Assembly: GCA_013140985.1 (NCBI GenBank)
Contig: JABFRU010000011.1
Coordinates: 62,001-126,000, forward strand
Direction: 5' to 3'
DNA length: 64,000 nucleotides
DNA from: Chitinophagaceae bacterium
GTDB lineage: Bacteria; Bacteroidota; Bacteroidia; Chitinophagales; Chitinophagaceae
The translations under genes and the position numbers were made by a program. Shown one piece after another: positions 52,594 through 60,660 of the stretch (positions are counted from its first letter, which is position 1; each line of letters starts with the position of its first letter). A model generated the notes under the pieces. It was not told the origin of the DNA and searched no databases. It was given only the letters and a program-made list of their open reading frames with translations.

Positions 52594-53709
52594 ATGAAAT
52601 TCATTGCCTCTTCTTCCTCTTTACTGAAACAACTGCAGCATATTGCCGGTGTTATTAATGCCAATACAGTGCTCCCGATCCTCGAGGATTTTTTATTTGA
52701 GGTGGAGAAAAACAAACTGACCGTTGTTGCCACCGATCTTGAAACAGTGATGAGGGTTCAACTCGACATTGAAGCAAAAGACAGCGGAAAAGTTTGTATC
52801 CCTGCCAAAATTTTAATGGATTCATTAAAAAATCTTCCTGATCAGCCGCTCACTTTTAATATTGATAAGAATTTCGGTATCGAGATCACCAGTGATAATG
52901 GTAAGTATAAAGTAATGGGAGAAAATCCGGACAATTTTCCAAAAGAACCGGTTGCCGATGATACTACTTCCTTTACAATGACCGCTTCTTCGCTGGTAAC
53001 GGCGATCAATAAGACGATCTTTGCTACCAGCAATGATGATCTGCGTCCTGCCATGACAGGTGTTTTCTTTGAGCTGGATAAAAAAGGATTACAATGCGTG
53101 GCTACCGATGCTCACCGTTTGGTTCGTTATAAAAGAACAGATGTAAAATGCCCGAAGAATGATTCTTTCATTGCGCCAAGAAAACCGTTGAATCTTTTAA
53201 AGATCGCTATTCCTTCCAATGAAGATGAAATAACCGTGAGCTACAATAGCAATCATTTATTTGTAAAGCATGGCACCACGCAGATGAGTTGCCGGCTGAT
53301 AGATGCCCGTTTCCCTGATTATAAAGTGGTGATCCCTGTTGACAACCCTTATCGTTTAACCGTTAATAAAAATGATTTTCAAAGCGCCTTGCGCCGTGTA
53401 AGTGTATTCAGTAATAAAAGCACCAACCAGGTTGCCCTCAGCATCAGCGGAAGTGAATTGCAACTGGCGGCCCAGGATGTTGATTTTAGTTTTGAAGGAA
53501 ATGAAAGAATGAAATGCCAGTACAATGGCGAAGACCTGATGATAGCTTTCAATGCCCGTTTCTTAATAGAAATGCTCAGTGCTGCGGAAAGTGATGAAAT
53601 AAATGTTGAATTATCAACTCCGACGAAAGCCGGCATCATTAAACCATCCGACCAGGATGAGAATGAAGAATTACTAATGCTGGTGATGCCGTTGATGCTC
53701 AACCAATAA
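52594..53709 (+). CDS. dnaN: DNA polymerase III beta subunit (sliding clamp)
   Basis: A 371-residue protein of the three-domain clamp family. It shows MKFIASSSSLLKQLQHIAGVI, VATDLETVMRVQL, FVATDAHRL-type residues (CVATDAHRLVRY), RFPDYKVVIP, and the C-terminal signature LLMLVMPLMLNQ. It encircles DNA and tethers the replicase. It is a single gene here (no dnaA next to it), flanked by a strong terminator. Confidence 0.97.
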   Translation: MKFIASSSSLLKQLQHIAGVINANTVLPILEDFLFEVEKNKLTVVATDLETVMRVQLDIEAKDSGKVCIPAKILMDSLKNLPDQPLTFNIDKNFGIEITSDNGKYKVMGENPDNFPKEPVADDTTSFTMTASSLVTAINKTIFATSNDDLRPAMTGVFFELDKKGLQCVATDAHRLVRYKRTDVKCPKNDSFIAPRKPLNLLKIAIPSNEDEITVSYNSNHLFVKHGTTQMSCRLIDARFPDYKVVIPVDNPYRLTVNKNDFQSALRRVSVFSNKSTNQVALSISGSELQLAAQDVDFSFEGNERMKCQYNGEDLMIAFNARFLIEMLSAAESDEINVELSTPTKAGIIKPSDQDENEELLMLVMPLMLNQ

Positions 53710-53749
53710 TAGAACCGGATTTATTGGATCAAAAAATTATTAGGAAACA

Positions 53750-53784
53750 AAAGAAACTCACACTGGCTGTGGGTTTCTTTTTTT
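53750..53784. terminator. Bidirectional terminator between dnaN and the DUF2306 gene
   Basis: AAAGAAACTCACA (53750-53762) and TGTGGGTTTCTTT (53768-53780) form a 13-bp stem with one wobble and a 5-base loop. It has A-rich sequence on one side and TTTT on the other, so it can serve both convergent genes. The stop codon of the minus-strand gene lies inside the stem. Confidence 0.88.
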
Positions 53785-54402
53785 ATGCAAACCCTTCTTT
53801 TTTATCCGATGTATGAGATACCCGGCGAAAAGCAGATTAGGAACCCAACCCAGCCATGCGACCAACCTGTACACATCCATCGGAGGAAAGACGAGTGAAC
53901 TATCAATATGATCTGCATTGGTGATAAGATATTTCCATATTCTTAAAGTGATGGCTGATAAAGTAAGCGCATAGCTGCGGATCATATAATTGCGGTGAGC
54001 TTTAAAATCTTTTTGTCTTGCTTTTATCAATGCCATGGCGGTAAAAAATATCCAGAGCAAGGCCAATGTAACAAATGCAATTCTTGATGGAATGCCGCCA
54101 TTCGCATAAAAACCCATCAGCAGTCCGGCGGGACCGGTTATCAATAGAACATTAACCACATAGATATATCCCATGCTGCGGTGAAGCTTTGGATTATTGC
54201 GCTGTATCCATTTTGAAAACTGTGTGAACCCGGCCAATAACACCCAAAGACTGGCATAGACATGAATGAAGAAGGCAGTCCGCCAATGGTCAATACCAAT
54301 ATATTGTTGCTTGATGCGCAAAAAGCCTACATCCGTATTGTATGGAATATAATTGATCGTTATTCCCGCCATCAGCCAGGTAAAAAAAGCCAGGGTGAGC
54401 AA
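53758..54402 (-). CDS. DUF2306-family membrane protein
   Basis: A polytopic protein of at least 214 residues with about six to seven hydrophobic segments and the family features DHWRTAFFIHVYASLWVLLAGFTQF, NPKLHRSMGYIYVVNVLL and KDFKAHRNYMIRSYALTLSAI (conserved His in H-R-SMG and in AHRNYM). Function unknown. The start is unsure: the frame given begins with TTG 54402, but it stays open further upstream with NIWNAGLLLTLAFFTWLM and no ATG. Confidence 0.75.
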   Translation of the reverse strand: MLTLAFFTWLMAGITINYIPYNTDVGFLRIKQQYIGIDHWRTAFFIHVYASLWVLLAGFTQFSKWIQRNNPKLHRSMGYIYVVNVLLITGPAGLLMGFYANGGIPSRIAFVTLALLWIFFTAMALIKARQKDFKAHRNYMIRSYALTLSAITLRIWKYLITNADHIDSSLVFPPMDVYRLVAWLGWVPNLLFAGYLIHRIKKKGLHKKRNPQPV

Positions 54403-54493
54403 AAGGCCCGCATTCCAAATATTTGTGTGCCGTAAAATTTGTCTTACTTTTAAAATGAATATTTCTCTTCCTTACAAATTTAAACCATTCACC

Positions 54494-55270
54494 ATGAGAA
54501 AACTTTTGTTCGCACTGCTGGCTGCTTCGTTACTGATCGCCTGCAACAATGATAAGAACAAAGATGGCTCCGAAAGCAAATCGGCCACTGAAAAAACAAA
54601 TGAAACATCCGCTCCTGTCAAAGAATCAAACCTGGCTGCTCTGCAGGCCGCTTCAAAACCTTATGAAAAAATGCTGGGGTCTTTCGTCGGAGCTTTTGGC
54701 GACAACAGGATAACCATGCTTATCACCACTATTGCAGCTGATTCTGTAGTGGGCCGCACCATTGTAGGTGGAAACGACCGGCCTTTCAAAGGAACATTCA
54801 GTAAAAACGGAACCGTATTCAGTTTCGATGCCAAAGAACCGGGCGATCACAAGGACGATGGCGTATTTAAATTTACCATTGATGAAACAAAGCCGGATAT
54901 GGTAGCTGGTACATGGAAAGCTAACGATACAAAAAGATCAGCGAAAGAATACAGCCTTAACAGAAGGAAATTTGAGTACAAAGCTGATGCAGGAACATTT
55001 CCTGAAGCATCCCAACGCCTGCTTAAAGCCGATGATGTGGACAATATGATGAAAGAGGACCTGGAATTTATGCGGAATGAGATATTTGCCCGTCATGGTT
55101 TTTGTTTCAGCAGCAAAAGTCTGCGCCAGCGCTTTGAAATGGAAGACTGGTATATACCCAACACGGTTGACATCAAAGGTTTTTTGACAGACATAGAAAA
55201 AAAGAATATAGAACTTATCAAGCGATATGAAAAATATGCGGATGAGTATGGAGATGAGTATGGCAGGTAA
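54494..55270 (+). CDS. YARHG-domain lipoprotein
   Basis: A lipoprotein signal (LLIACNN, Cys about residue 17) is followed by an Asp/Lys/Ser-rich linker and a beta-rich middle (MLGSFVGAFGDNRITMLITT). The end is a YARHG domain (LEFMRNEIFARHGFCFSSKSLRQRFE...WYIP), a small domain of exported proteins, often linked to the cell wall. I took ATG 54494 because the signal peptide begins there; the longer frame to 54353 overlaps the divergent gene. Confidence 0.82.
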   Translation: MRKLLFALLAASLLIACNNDKNKDGSESKSATEKTNETSAPVKESNLAALQAASKPYEKMLGSFVGAFGDNRITMLITTIAADSVVGRTIVGGNDRPFKGTFSKNGTVFSFDAKEPGDHKDDGVFKFTIDETKPDMVAGTWKANDTKRSAKEYSLNRRKFEYKADAGTFPEASQRLLKADDVDNMMKEDLEFMRNEIFARHGFCFSSKSLRQRFEMEDWYIPNTVDIKGFLTDIEKKNIELIKRYEKYADEYGDEYGR

Positions 55271-55281
55271 AATTGAATTGA

Positions 55282-55989
55282 ATGGCAGAAGAATTTCTAT
55301 TATTTCATAAATTTCCGGACGAAGACAGCGCCAAAGATTTTGCTGTCGATCTTGAAAAAGTTGGCATTGTGTATAAGATAGAGACTGTGCCCTCTTTCAT
55401 GGATTCGAATATTATGGGTGCGCTGGCAGATTCCTATTTTATTGTAAAAATTCCTTCTTCTGATTTTGAAAAAGCCAATACTGCGCTCCGTGAATATTAC
55501 AAAAATTTCATTGAGACGGTTGATAAGGATTATTATCTTTTTAATTTCTCCCATACAGAATTACTTGAAATCATTGCCAGGCCTGATGAGTGGGGTTATT
55601 TTGATTACCAATTAGCGCAAAAGATACTGGCTACCCGGGGTACACCCGTTAATGAAACGACAATGACTCGTTTGAAGGAATCAAGAAAGATAGAATTGGC
55701 TAAACCCGAAAAAGATCAGTGGTATTTACTTGTTATTGGTTATATTATAATTGGCCTCGGCTTTTTATATCATTTCAGGCCGGGTGGTTTTGTATTATCA
55801 TCGTATGGTGTTGTATTTTCCTTTTTGATCGGCTCAATATTAGCCTTCCATAAAAAACTTTTACCTGATGGATCTAAAGTATATTCTTATAATAAAGAAA
55901 CCAGGCAGCATGGAAAAATAATTATAGCCTTATCTATCGTTGTTCTGTGTTTTACGGTGGCCGACTTTATAATATTTAACAATGAATAA
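55282..55989 (+). CDS. Membrane protein with N-terminal DUF2007-like domain
   Basis: The first about 80 residues (FLLFHKFPDEDSAKDFAVDLEKVGI...ADSYFIVKIPSSDFEKANTAL) have the alternating pattern of small DUF2007 / putative signal-transducing domains. A helical stretch follows, then three transmembrane segments at the C-terminus (LLVIGYIIIGLGFLYHF, SSYGVVFSFLIGSILAF, IIIALSIVVLCFTVADFIIF). It lies 11 bases after the YARHG gene. Function unknown. Confidence 0.65.
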   Translation: MAEEFLLFHKFPDEDSAKDFAVDLEKVGIVYKIETVPSFMDSNIMGALADSYFIVKIPSSDFEKANTALREYYKNFIETVDKDYYLFNFSHTELLEIIARPDEWGYFDYQLAQKILATRGTPVNETTMTRLKESRKIELAKPEKDQWYLLVIGYIIIGLGFLYHFRPGGFVLSSYGVVFSFLIGSILAFHKKLLPDGSKVYSYNKETRQHGKIIIALSIVVLCFTVADFIIFNNE

Positions 55990-56032
55990 TAGCAACTGAT
56001 TTCCTTCGTATCTTTTCAACTGATTGTTTTCT

Positions 56033-56860
56033 ATGTGGGATAATATTATCAATTATTTTCAAACACTGGAAGAAAGACCATTGGAACGAATGGCTTTTTT
56101 GGTCGGCGGTCTTCTATTCTTTTGGATACTGGAAGGCGCTATTCCATTATTAGGTTTACGTTTCAGAAAAACAAGGTTGCGTCATGCCGGGGTGAATTTT
56201 GGATTGACAGTTATCCACCTTATCATTCATACTTTTCTCGCTATTATTATTGTGTTGATCAGCGATTGGTGTGCTGCCAACCAGTTTGGCCTGGTTCATT
56301 GGTTTGAAACGGGAATTCTTGCAACTATTCTGATCACCATTTTTGTTGTTGATTTTTTTGGCGGCTGGCTGGTGCATATCACCGAGCATAAATGGAAACT
56401 GCTCTGGCGTTTTCATGTAGTGCATCATGCGGATACGAATGTGGATGTAACTACCGGGCTGCGCCACCATCCGGTTGAAAGTGTGTTAAGAGGTGTTTTC
56501 TTTTTCATGGGCATTCTTGTTACCGGTGCGCCAATGTTTGCTGTAATGATCTATCAAACCATATTGGTTTTCTTTACTGAATTTGAACACGCCAATATCA
56601 GTTTGCCTAAATGGCTGGATAATGCGATGAGTTATATTTTTATTTCTCCCAATATGCACAAAGTGCATCATCATTGGAAACAACCTTATACAGACAGTAA
56701 TTATGGCGCTATTTTTTCTATCTGGGACCGTTTGTTTGGTACGTATAAATTTCTTGAGCCCAAACAGCTTCGCTATGGAATTGACAAAGATTACCCGGAT
56801 GAAAAAGATGAGGACTTTTTACTCTTGCTGAAAAAACCATTTCAAAAAACGGATCCCTGA
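56033..56860 (+). CDS. Sterol desaturase / fatty-acid hydroxylase superfamily protein
   Basis: A membrane di-iron hydroxylase. The histidine motifs are HITEHKWKLLWRFHVVHHAD (about residue 115 onward), GLRHHPVES and HKVHHHWKQPYTDSNYG, giving the eight or more His ligands. It has four hydrophobic segments. The substrate is probably a membrane lipid. ATG 56033 (MWDNIINYF) is preferred to TTG 56024. Confidence 0.88.
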   Translation: MWDNIINYFQTLEERPLERMAFLVGGLLFFWILEGAIPLLGLRFRKTRLRHAGVNFGLTVIHLIIHTFLAIIIVLISDWCAANQFGLVHWFETGILATILITIFVVDFFGGWLVHITEHKWKLLWRFHVVHHADTNVDVTTGLRHHPVESVLRGVFFFMGILVTGAPMFAVMIYQTILVFFTEFEHANISLPKWLDNAMSYIFISPNMHKVHHHWKQPYTDSNYGAIFSIWDRLFGTYKFLEPKQLRYGIDKDYPDEKDEDFLLLLKKPFQKTDP

Positions 56861-56884
56861 TCTTCCACCTGCTAAATTTTTGCT

Positions 56885-57667
56885 ATGAGAAAAATTCTTT
56901 TGTTGTCATTCATTATTCTTTCGTTTGATTGTTTAGCGCAACCTTTCGGCGCTTTTTATGTATCGGCCAGAACAGGTTTAAGCATTCGGGAAAAGCCGGA
57001 TGCCGCTTCTAAAGTGCTGGAAAAAATTCCTTATGGTACAAAGATCACCACTCTTGATGATGGCGGCGAATGGAAAGATATTGTAACAGAAGGCATGACC
57101 GGCTATTGGAGAAAAGTAACATTCAATAACAAAACCGGATATATTGTTGACAGCTATTTATCTCCCTGGGCTCCGCCGAAACTCGCTACCATTAAAGACA
57201 TGAAACAATACCTGGGACAGGTTTCTCTTCCGGCCGGGGCAAAAGTAGTGACCAGATCCGGCACGATGACCCAAATAACAGAAAGCGGATGGGAGCTTAC
57301 CAAACAGTTGTATAAAAATGGCGCCGAATATCACCAGTTCTATGCTTATGAATATAGCGCTGATACCTATTTTTTACCCGGCTATTCTATTCAGCAGGGG
57401 TTTGTGCTTTGCCGCCTGATCCCGGAGTTTAAAGACATATTCGGAGAAAAAGATGAGTTCCCCCTCACCAGCAAAAAATTTACCAAAGACGGAAAGGAGT
57501 ATGAAATAAAAGTTCATCGCCCTATGGGAGACGGCGCCGATTCCGGTGATACAAGTCCTTTCTCCATAGAAAAAATTGAAATAAGTTTTGAGGACGGCGC
57601 TTATTACCAGTTTGAAATGTATATGCTGGAAAATCAGCTGGTGATCTTTTTTAGCGCAGGAGTATAG
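56885..57667 (+). CDS. Exported SH3-domain protein
   Basis: A signal peptide (MRKILLLSFIILSFDCLAQ) is followed by a bacterial SH3 domain: FYVSARTGLSIREKPDAASKVL, KIPYGTKITTLDDGGEWKDI, KTGYIVDSYLSPW. The C-terminal 150 residues are not recognised. Bacterial SH3 domains commonly bind peptidoglycan or act as envelope adaptors. It is followed by kdsB 23 bases downstream. Confidence 0.78.
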   Translation: MRKILLLSFIILSFDCLAQPFGAFYVSARTGLSIREKPDAASKVLEKIPYGTKITTLDDGGEWKDIVTEGMTGYWRKVTFNNKTGYIVDSYLSPWAPPKLATIKDMKQYLGQVSLPAGAKVVTRSGTMTQITESGWELTKQLYKNGAEYHQFYAYEYSADTYFLPGYSIQQGFVLCRLIPEFKDIFGEKDEFPLTSKKFTKDGKEYEIKVHRPMGDGADSGDTSPFSIEKIEISFEDGAYYQFEMYMLENQLVIFFSAGV

Positions 57668-57690
57668 GCTATTAACAAATTACTATTTGA

Positions 57691-58407
57691 ATGAAGAAAG
57701 TTGCAATGATACCGGCAAGATATGCCGCCACAAGGTTCCCTGCGAAGTTGATGCAAATGCTCGGTAATAAAACTGTTATCCGTCATACCTATGATAATAC
57801 GGTAGCTACAGGCTTATTTGATGAAGTGATCGTTGTAACCGACAGCAAAATTATTTTTGATGAGATCGTTTCCAATGGCGGCAAAGCAAAGATGAGTGTA
57901 AAAGAACATGAAAGCGGTAGTGATCGTATTGCAGAAGCTGCGGCTGATATGAATGTTGACATCATTGTAAATGTGCAGGGCGATGAGCCTTTTGTAAAAA
58001 AAGAACCGCTGGAGAAATTATTAAAACAATTTGATGATCCTTCCGTACAGGTCGCTTCATTGATGCAAATAATTACAGACCGGGATGATATCATGGATCC
58101 GAATTTTGTAAAAGTGGCGGTGGACAAGCAAATGAATTCGCTTTTCTTCAGCCGCAGTGTGATCCCCTATCCGAGAGACAGAGAATATCCAACCAATTAT
58201 TATGAACATATCGGTGTATATGCTTTCCGCAAGCAGGCTTTGATGAATTTTACACAATGGCGAATGTCGCCGCTGGAAGCAGCAGAAAAAATTGAATGCC
58301 TTCGTTATTTGGAGAATGGCATTCCTCTCCGCATGGTGGTGGTAGATTATATGGGAGTAGAGATCGATACTCCGGAAGACCTAGAAAAAGCCAATCGGTT
58401 ATTATAA
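57691..58407 (+). CDS. kdsB: 3-deoxy-manno-octulosonate cytidylyltransferase
   Basis: KdsB activates Kdo (or 8-amino-Kdo) as CMP-sugar for lipopolysaccharide core synthesis. Family motifs are IPARYAATRFPAKLM (residues 7-21), VVTDSKIIFDE, HESGSDRIAEAAADM, IIVNVQGDEPFVK (about residue 95), FSRSVIPYPRD and GVEIDTPEDLEKAN. The length of 238 residues is normal. kdnB follows after a broken GxxExxY gene, which suggests that the substrate here may be 8-amino-Kdo. TACTATTTG immediately before the ATG resembles a -7 box. Confidence 0.94.
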   Translation: MKKVAMIPARYAATRFPAKLMQMLGNKTVIRHTYDNTVATGLFDEVIVVTDSKIIFDEIVSNGGKAKMSVKEHESGSDRIAEAAADMNVDIIVNVQGDEPFVKKEPLEKLLKQFDDPSVQVASLMQIITDRDDIMDPNFVKVAVDKQMNSLFFSRSVIPYPRDREYPTNYYEHIGVYAFRKQALMNFTQWRMSPLEAAEKIECLRYLENGIPLRMVVVDYMGVEIDTPEDLEKANRLL

Positions 58408-58410
58408 ATG

Positions 58411-58894
58411 TTTAACCACCAAGAACACAGAGTTGATTTTCACTAAGAACACAAAGACATGGCTTATCAGAATATCCCCAAGAGTTAAACCAGCTTTCAA
58501 ATGAAATAATCGGGTTGGCAATAAAGGTACACAAGACTCTGGGTCCGGGGCTTCTGGAACCTTCTTATAAAGAATGTCTTTTTATGAAATATCAGCTGCT
58601 GGATATTTTGTAGAAAAAGAGAAGCCGCTTCCCCTTGTTTACGAAACGGTCAAACTTGATATTGGTTATCGTATTGACCTCCTGGTGGAAAACAAATTGG
58701 TTATAGAAACTAAGGCCGTAGAAGCTTTGGCAGACATACATACAGCACAAATATTAACCTATCTTAAATTATCTGGTAATCGCTTGGGGCTTCTTATTAA
58801 TTTTAATGTCGCCTTACTAAAAAATGGTATCAAGCGGTTGGTATTATAACTTTGTGCCCTCTGTGCAAAGAGCTTTGTGCTCTTTGTGGTAAAA
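58411..58894. mobile_element. Inverted-repeat-flanked cassette carrying a broken GxxExxY gene
   Basis: The left arm (58411-58456, TTTAACCACCAAGAACACAG...) and right arm (58850-58894, whose complement begins TTTTACCACAAAGAGCACAA) align as imperfect inverted repeats over about 45 bases. The only content is one GxxExxY gene. It separates kdsB from kdnB. The arm words match the gene-free palindrome at 6182-6255. No transposase is present. Confidence 0.6.
58459..58849 (+). pseudogene. Frameshifted GxxExxY-family (PD-(D/E)XK-like) gene
   Basis: The intact part (58574-58849) ends with the family signature: YRIDLLVENKLVIETKAVEA, LTYLKLSGNRLGLLINFNVA and LKNGIKRLVL. Upstream, another frame carries the N-terminal hallmark [20 protein letters not shown] followed by [11 protein letters not shown] (GLLExxYxxxL is the defining motif). 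The frames join if one T is restored in the T5 run at 58579-58583. A possible MAYQNIP start joins if one C is restored in the C4 run at 58476-58479. Rejoined, the protein is about 130 residues, the normal length. Both breaks lie in homopolymers, so sequencing error is possible. Confidence 0.75.
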
Positions 58895-58902
58895 AGTAAT
58901 TT

Positions 58903-59976
58903 ATGAAGTTTCGCAATTTTAAAATGGTCGGCTATGTAGTATATGGTCGTGGTTGTTTTGGCCAATTAGATGAGATCATTGCACCGCATCGAAAAGATGG
59001 AAAGCCGATGATCTTTTTGGTAGATCACTTCTTCAATGGAAAACCATTGGTTGAAAGAGTTCCTGTTCGTGGAAATGATACAATCATTTTTGCTGATGTG
59101 ACTTATGAACCCAAAACAACTTATGTTGATCAACTGGCCCAACAATTAAAAGATGAATTCGGGACTGTGAGTGGTGTGATCGGTATTGGCGGCGGCAGTA
59201 CCATGGATCTTGCCAAAGCAGTTTCATTGATGATGAATAATCCTGGCTCTTCTGCTGATTACCAGGGATGGGACCTGGTGAAATTTCCGGGAGTTTATAA
59301 AGCAGGCATTCCTACACTCAGCGGAACCGGTGCGGAAGTTTCAAGAACAACGGTGTTAACCGGCCCAACAAAAAAATTAGGAATGAATTCTGACTTCACT
59401 CCTTTTGATCAAATTGTTCTTGATCCTGAATTAACAGCCAATGCTCCGGCCAATCAGCGTTTCTATACCGGCATGGATTGTTATATCCATTGCATTGAAA
59501 GTTTGGAAGGCACTTATCTCAATGAGTTCAGTAAAAGTTATGGCGCTAAAGCATTGGAATTATGCCGTGAAGTATTTGTAAAAAGCAATGAATGGAACAG
59601 CGACTGTGATGATAAATTAATGATGGCTTCTTATGCCGGCGGAATGAGCATTGCTTATTCGCAGGTAGGAGTGGCACATGCGGTAAGTTATGGTTTGAGT
59701 TATTTACTCGGCACCAAACATGGCATTGGTAATTGTATTGTGATGGATCATCTTGAAGAATATTATCCCGAAGGCGTGAAAGAGTTCAAATACATGGTGG
59801 AGAAAAACAATATTGATATTCCCAAAGGCATTTGTAAAAATTTAAGTGATGGTGATTTTGAAAAGATGATGAATGTATCTCTTGGTATGAAACCTCTCTG
59901 GGAAAATGCATTGGGAAAAGATTGGGAAAAGATCATGACGAGGGAAAAACTGAGAGCTTTGTATGAAAAACTATAG
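58903..59976 (+). CDS. kdnB: 3-deoxy-alpha-D-manno-octulosonate 8-oxidase (KdnB-like iron alcohol dehydrogenase)
   Basis: An iron-dependent alcohol dehydrogenase-family protein of 357 residues: GVIGIGGGSTMDLAKAVSL (about residue 90), GIPTLSGTGAEVSRTTVL, YTGMDCYIHCIESLEGTY (metal ligands Asp and His), VGVAHAVSYGLSYLLGTKHG. The opening FRNFKMVGYVVYGRGCFGQL and overall arrangement fit KdnB, which oxidises the C8 hydroxyl of Kdo so that KdnA can aminate it. The kdsB neighbour supports this. No kdnA aminotransferase lies in the window. Another alcohol dehydrogenase role is the main alternative. Confidence 0.78.
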   Translation: MKFRNFKMVGYVVYGRGCFGQLDEIIAPHRKDGKPMIFLVDHFFNGKPLVERVPVRGNDTIIFADVTYEPKTTYVDQLAQQLKDEFGTVSGVIGIGGGSTMDLAKAVSLMMNNPGSSADYQGWDLVKFPGVYKAGIPTLSGTGAEVSRTTVLTGPTKKLGMNSDFTPFDQIVLDPELTANAPANQRFYTGMDCYIHCIESLEGTYLNEFSKSYGAKALELCREVFVKSNEWNSDCDDKLMMASYAGGMSIAYSQVGVAHAVSYGLSYLLGTKHGIGNCIVMDHLEEYYPEGVKEFKYMVEKNNIDIPKGICKNLSDGDFEKMMNVSLGMKPLWENALGKDWEKIMTREKLRALYEKL

Positions 59977-59981
59977 GCTTC

Positions 59982-60566
59982 ATGCCTCTTGAAAAAAATA
60001 TCACAGCCATCATCCTCGCCGGAGGCAAAAGCTCCAGGATGGGAACAGAAAAGGGATTAGTGATCTTTAATGGCAAACCGCTTGTTCAACATGTCATTGA
60101 TGCACTGAAAAAAATAACGGACAATATTATTATCATTACGCAAGATCCGGCTTACTCAACATTTGGGCTATCTTGTTATCCCGATATCTATAAAGACAAA
60201 GGAGCACTTGGTGGCATTTATACGGGGTTGGTTAATTCCCCTTCTCAAAAAAATATTGTTGTTGGCTGTGATATGCCATTTCTTTCCCAAAATATTTTGA
60301 ATGGTTTGATTAGTGGCTCTGGTGGCGTTGATGTTCTTTTAACCATGCATAAAGACAAAGCAGAACCACTCTGTTCCATATATGATAAAAGCTGTATCCC
60401 GCATTTCAAAAATTTGATTGAAAAGGATCAACTGAAAATCACTGATGCCATGGCGGGATTGAAACCGGGGACAATTAGTTTTGATAAAGAAGAATGGTTT
60501 ATTGGAAATGAACTTGCCAATATCAATTCAATAAAGGAACTGAAGGAATTTGAAAACAACGGTTAG
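59982..60566 (+). CDS. mobA: Molybdenum cofactor guanylyltransferase
   Basis: MobA attaches GMP to molybdopterin. The nucleotide-binding start is AIILAGGKSSRMGTEKGL (from residue 8), then PLVQHVIDAL, DIYKDKGALGGIYTGL and VVGCDMPFLSQNIL. The length of 194 residues is normal. It begins 5 bases after kdnB and is probably cotranscribed with it, though the functions are unrelated. The molybdenum hydroxylase genes at 115-3886 are the only likely users seen here, although XdhB-type enzymes often use the cytosine or plain form of the cofactor. Confidence 0.9.
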   Translation: MPLEKNITAIILAGGKSSRMGTEKGLVIFNGKPLVQHVIDALKKITDNIIIITQDPAYSTFGLSCYPDIYKDKGALGGIYTGLVNSPSQKNIVVGCDMPFLSQNILNGLISGSGGVDVLLTMHKDKAEPLCSIYDKSCIPHFKNLIEKDQLKITDAMAGLKPGTISFDKEEWFIGNELANINSIKELKEFENNG

Positions 60567-60591
60567 TACAATTCGCCTGAAACTATATGGT

Positions 60592-60612
60592 TCCTGTTAT
60601 GGAAGAACAGGA
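60592..60612 (+). terminator. Candidate terminator after mobA
   Basis: TCCTGTT (60592-60598) and AACAGGA (60606-60612) pair perfectly around a 7-base loop and are followed by GTTTTG. The T tract is short, so it may be a weak terminator. Confidence 0.45.
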
Positions 60613-60660
60613 GTTTTGTAAATAAGAAGGAATAGTAATATCTTTTAAAAAAATAACCTG

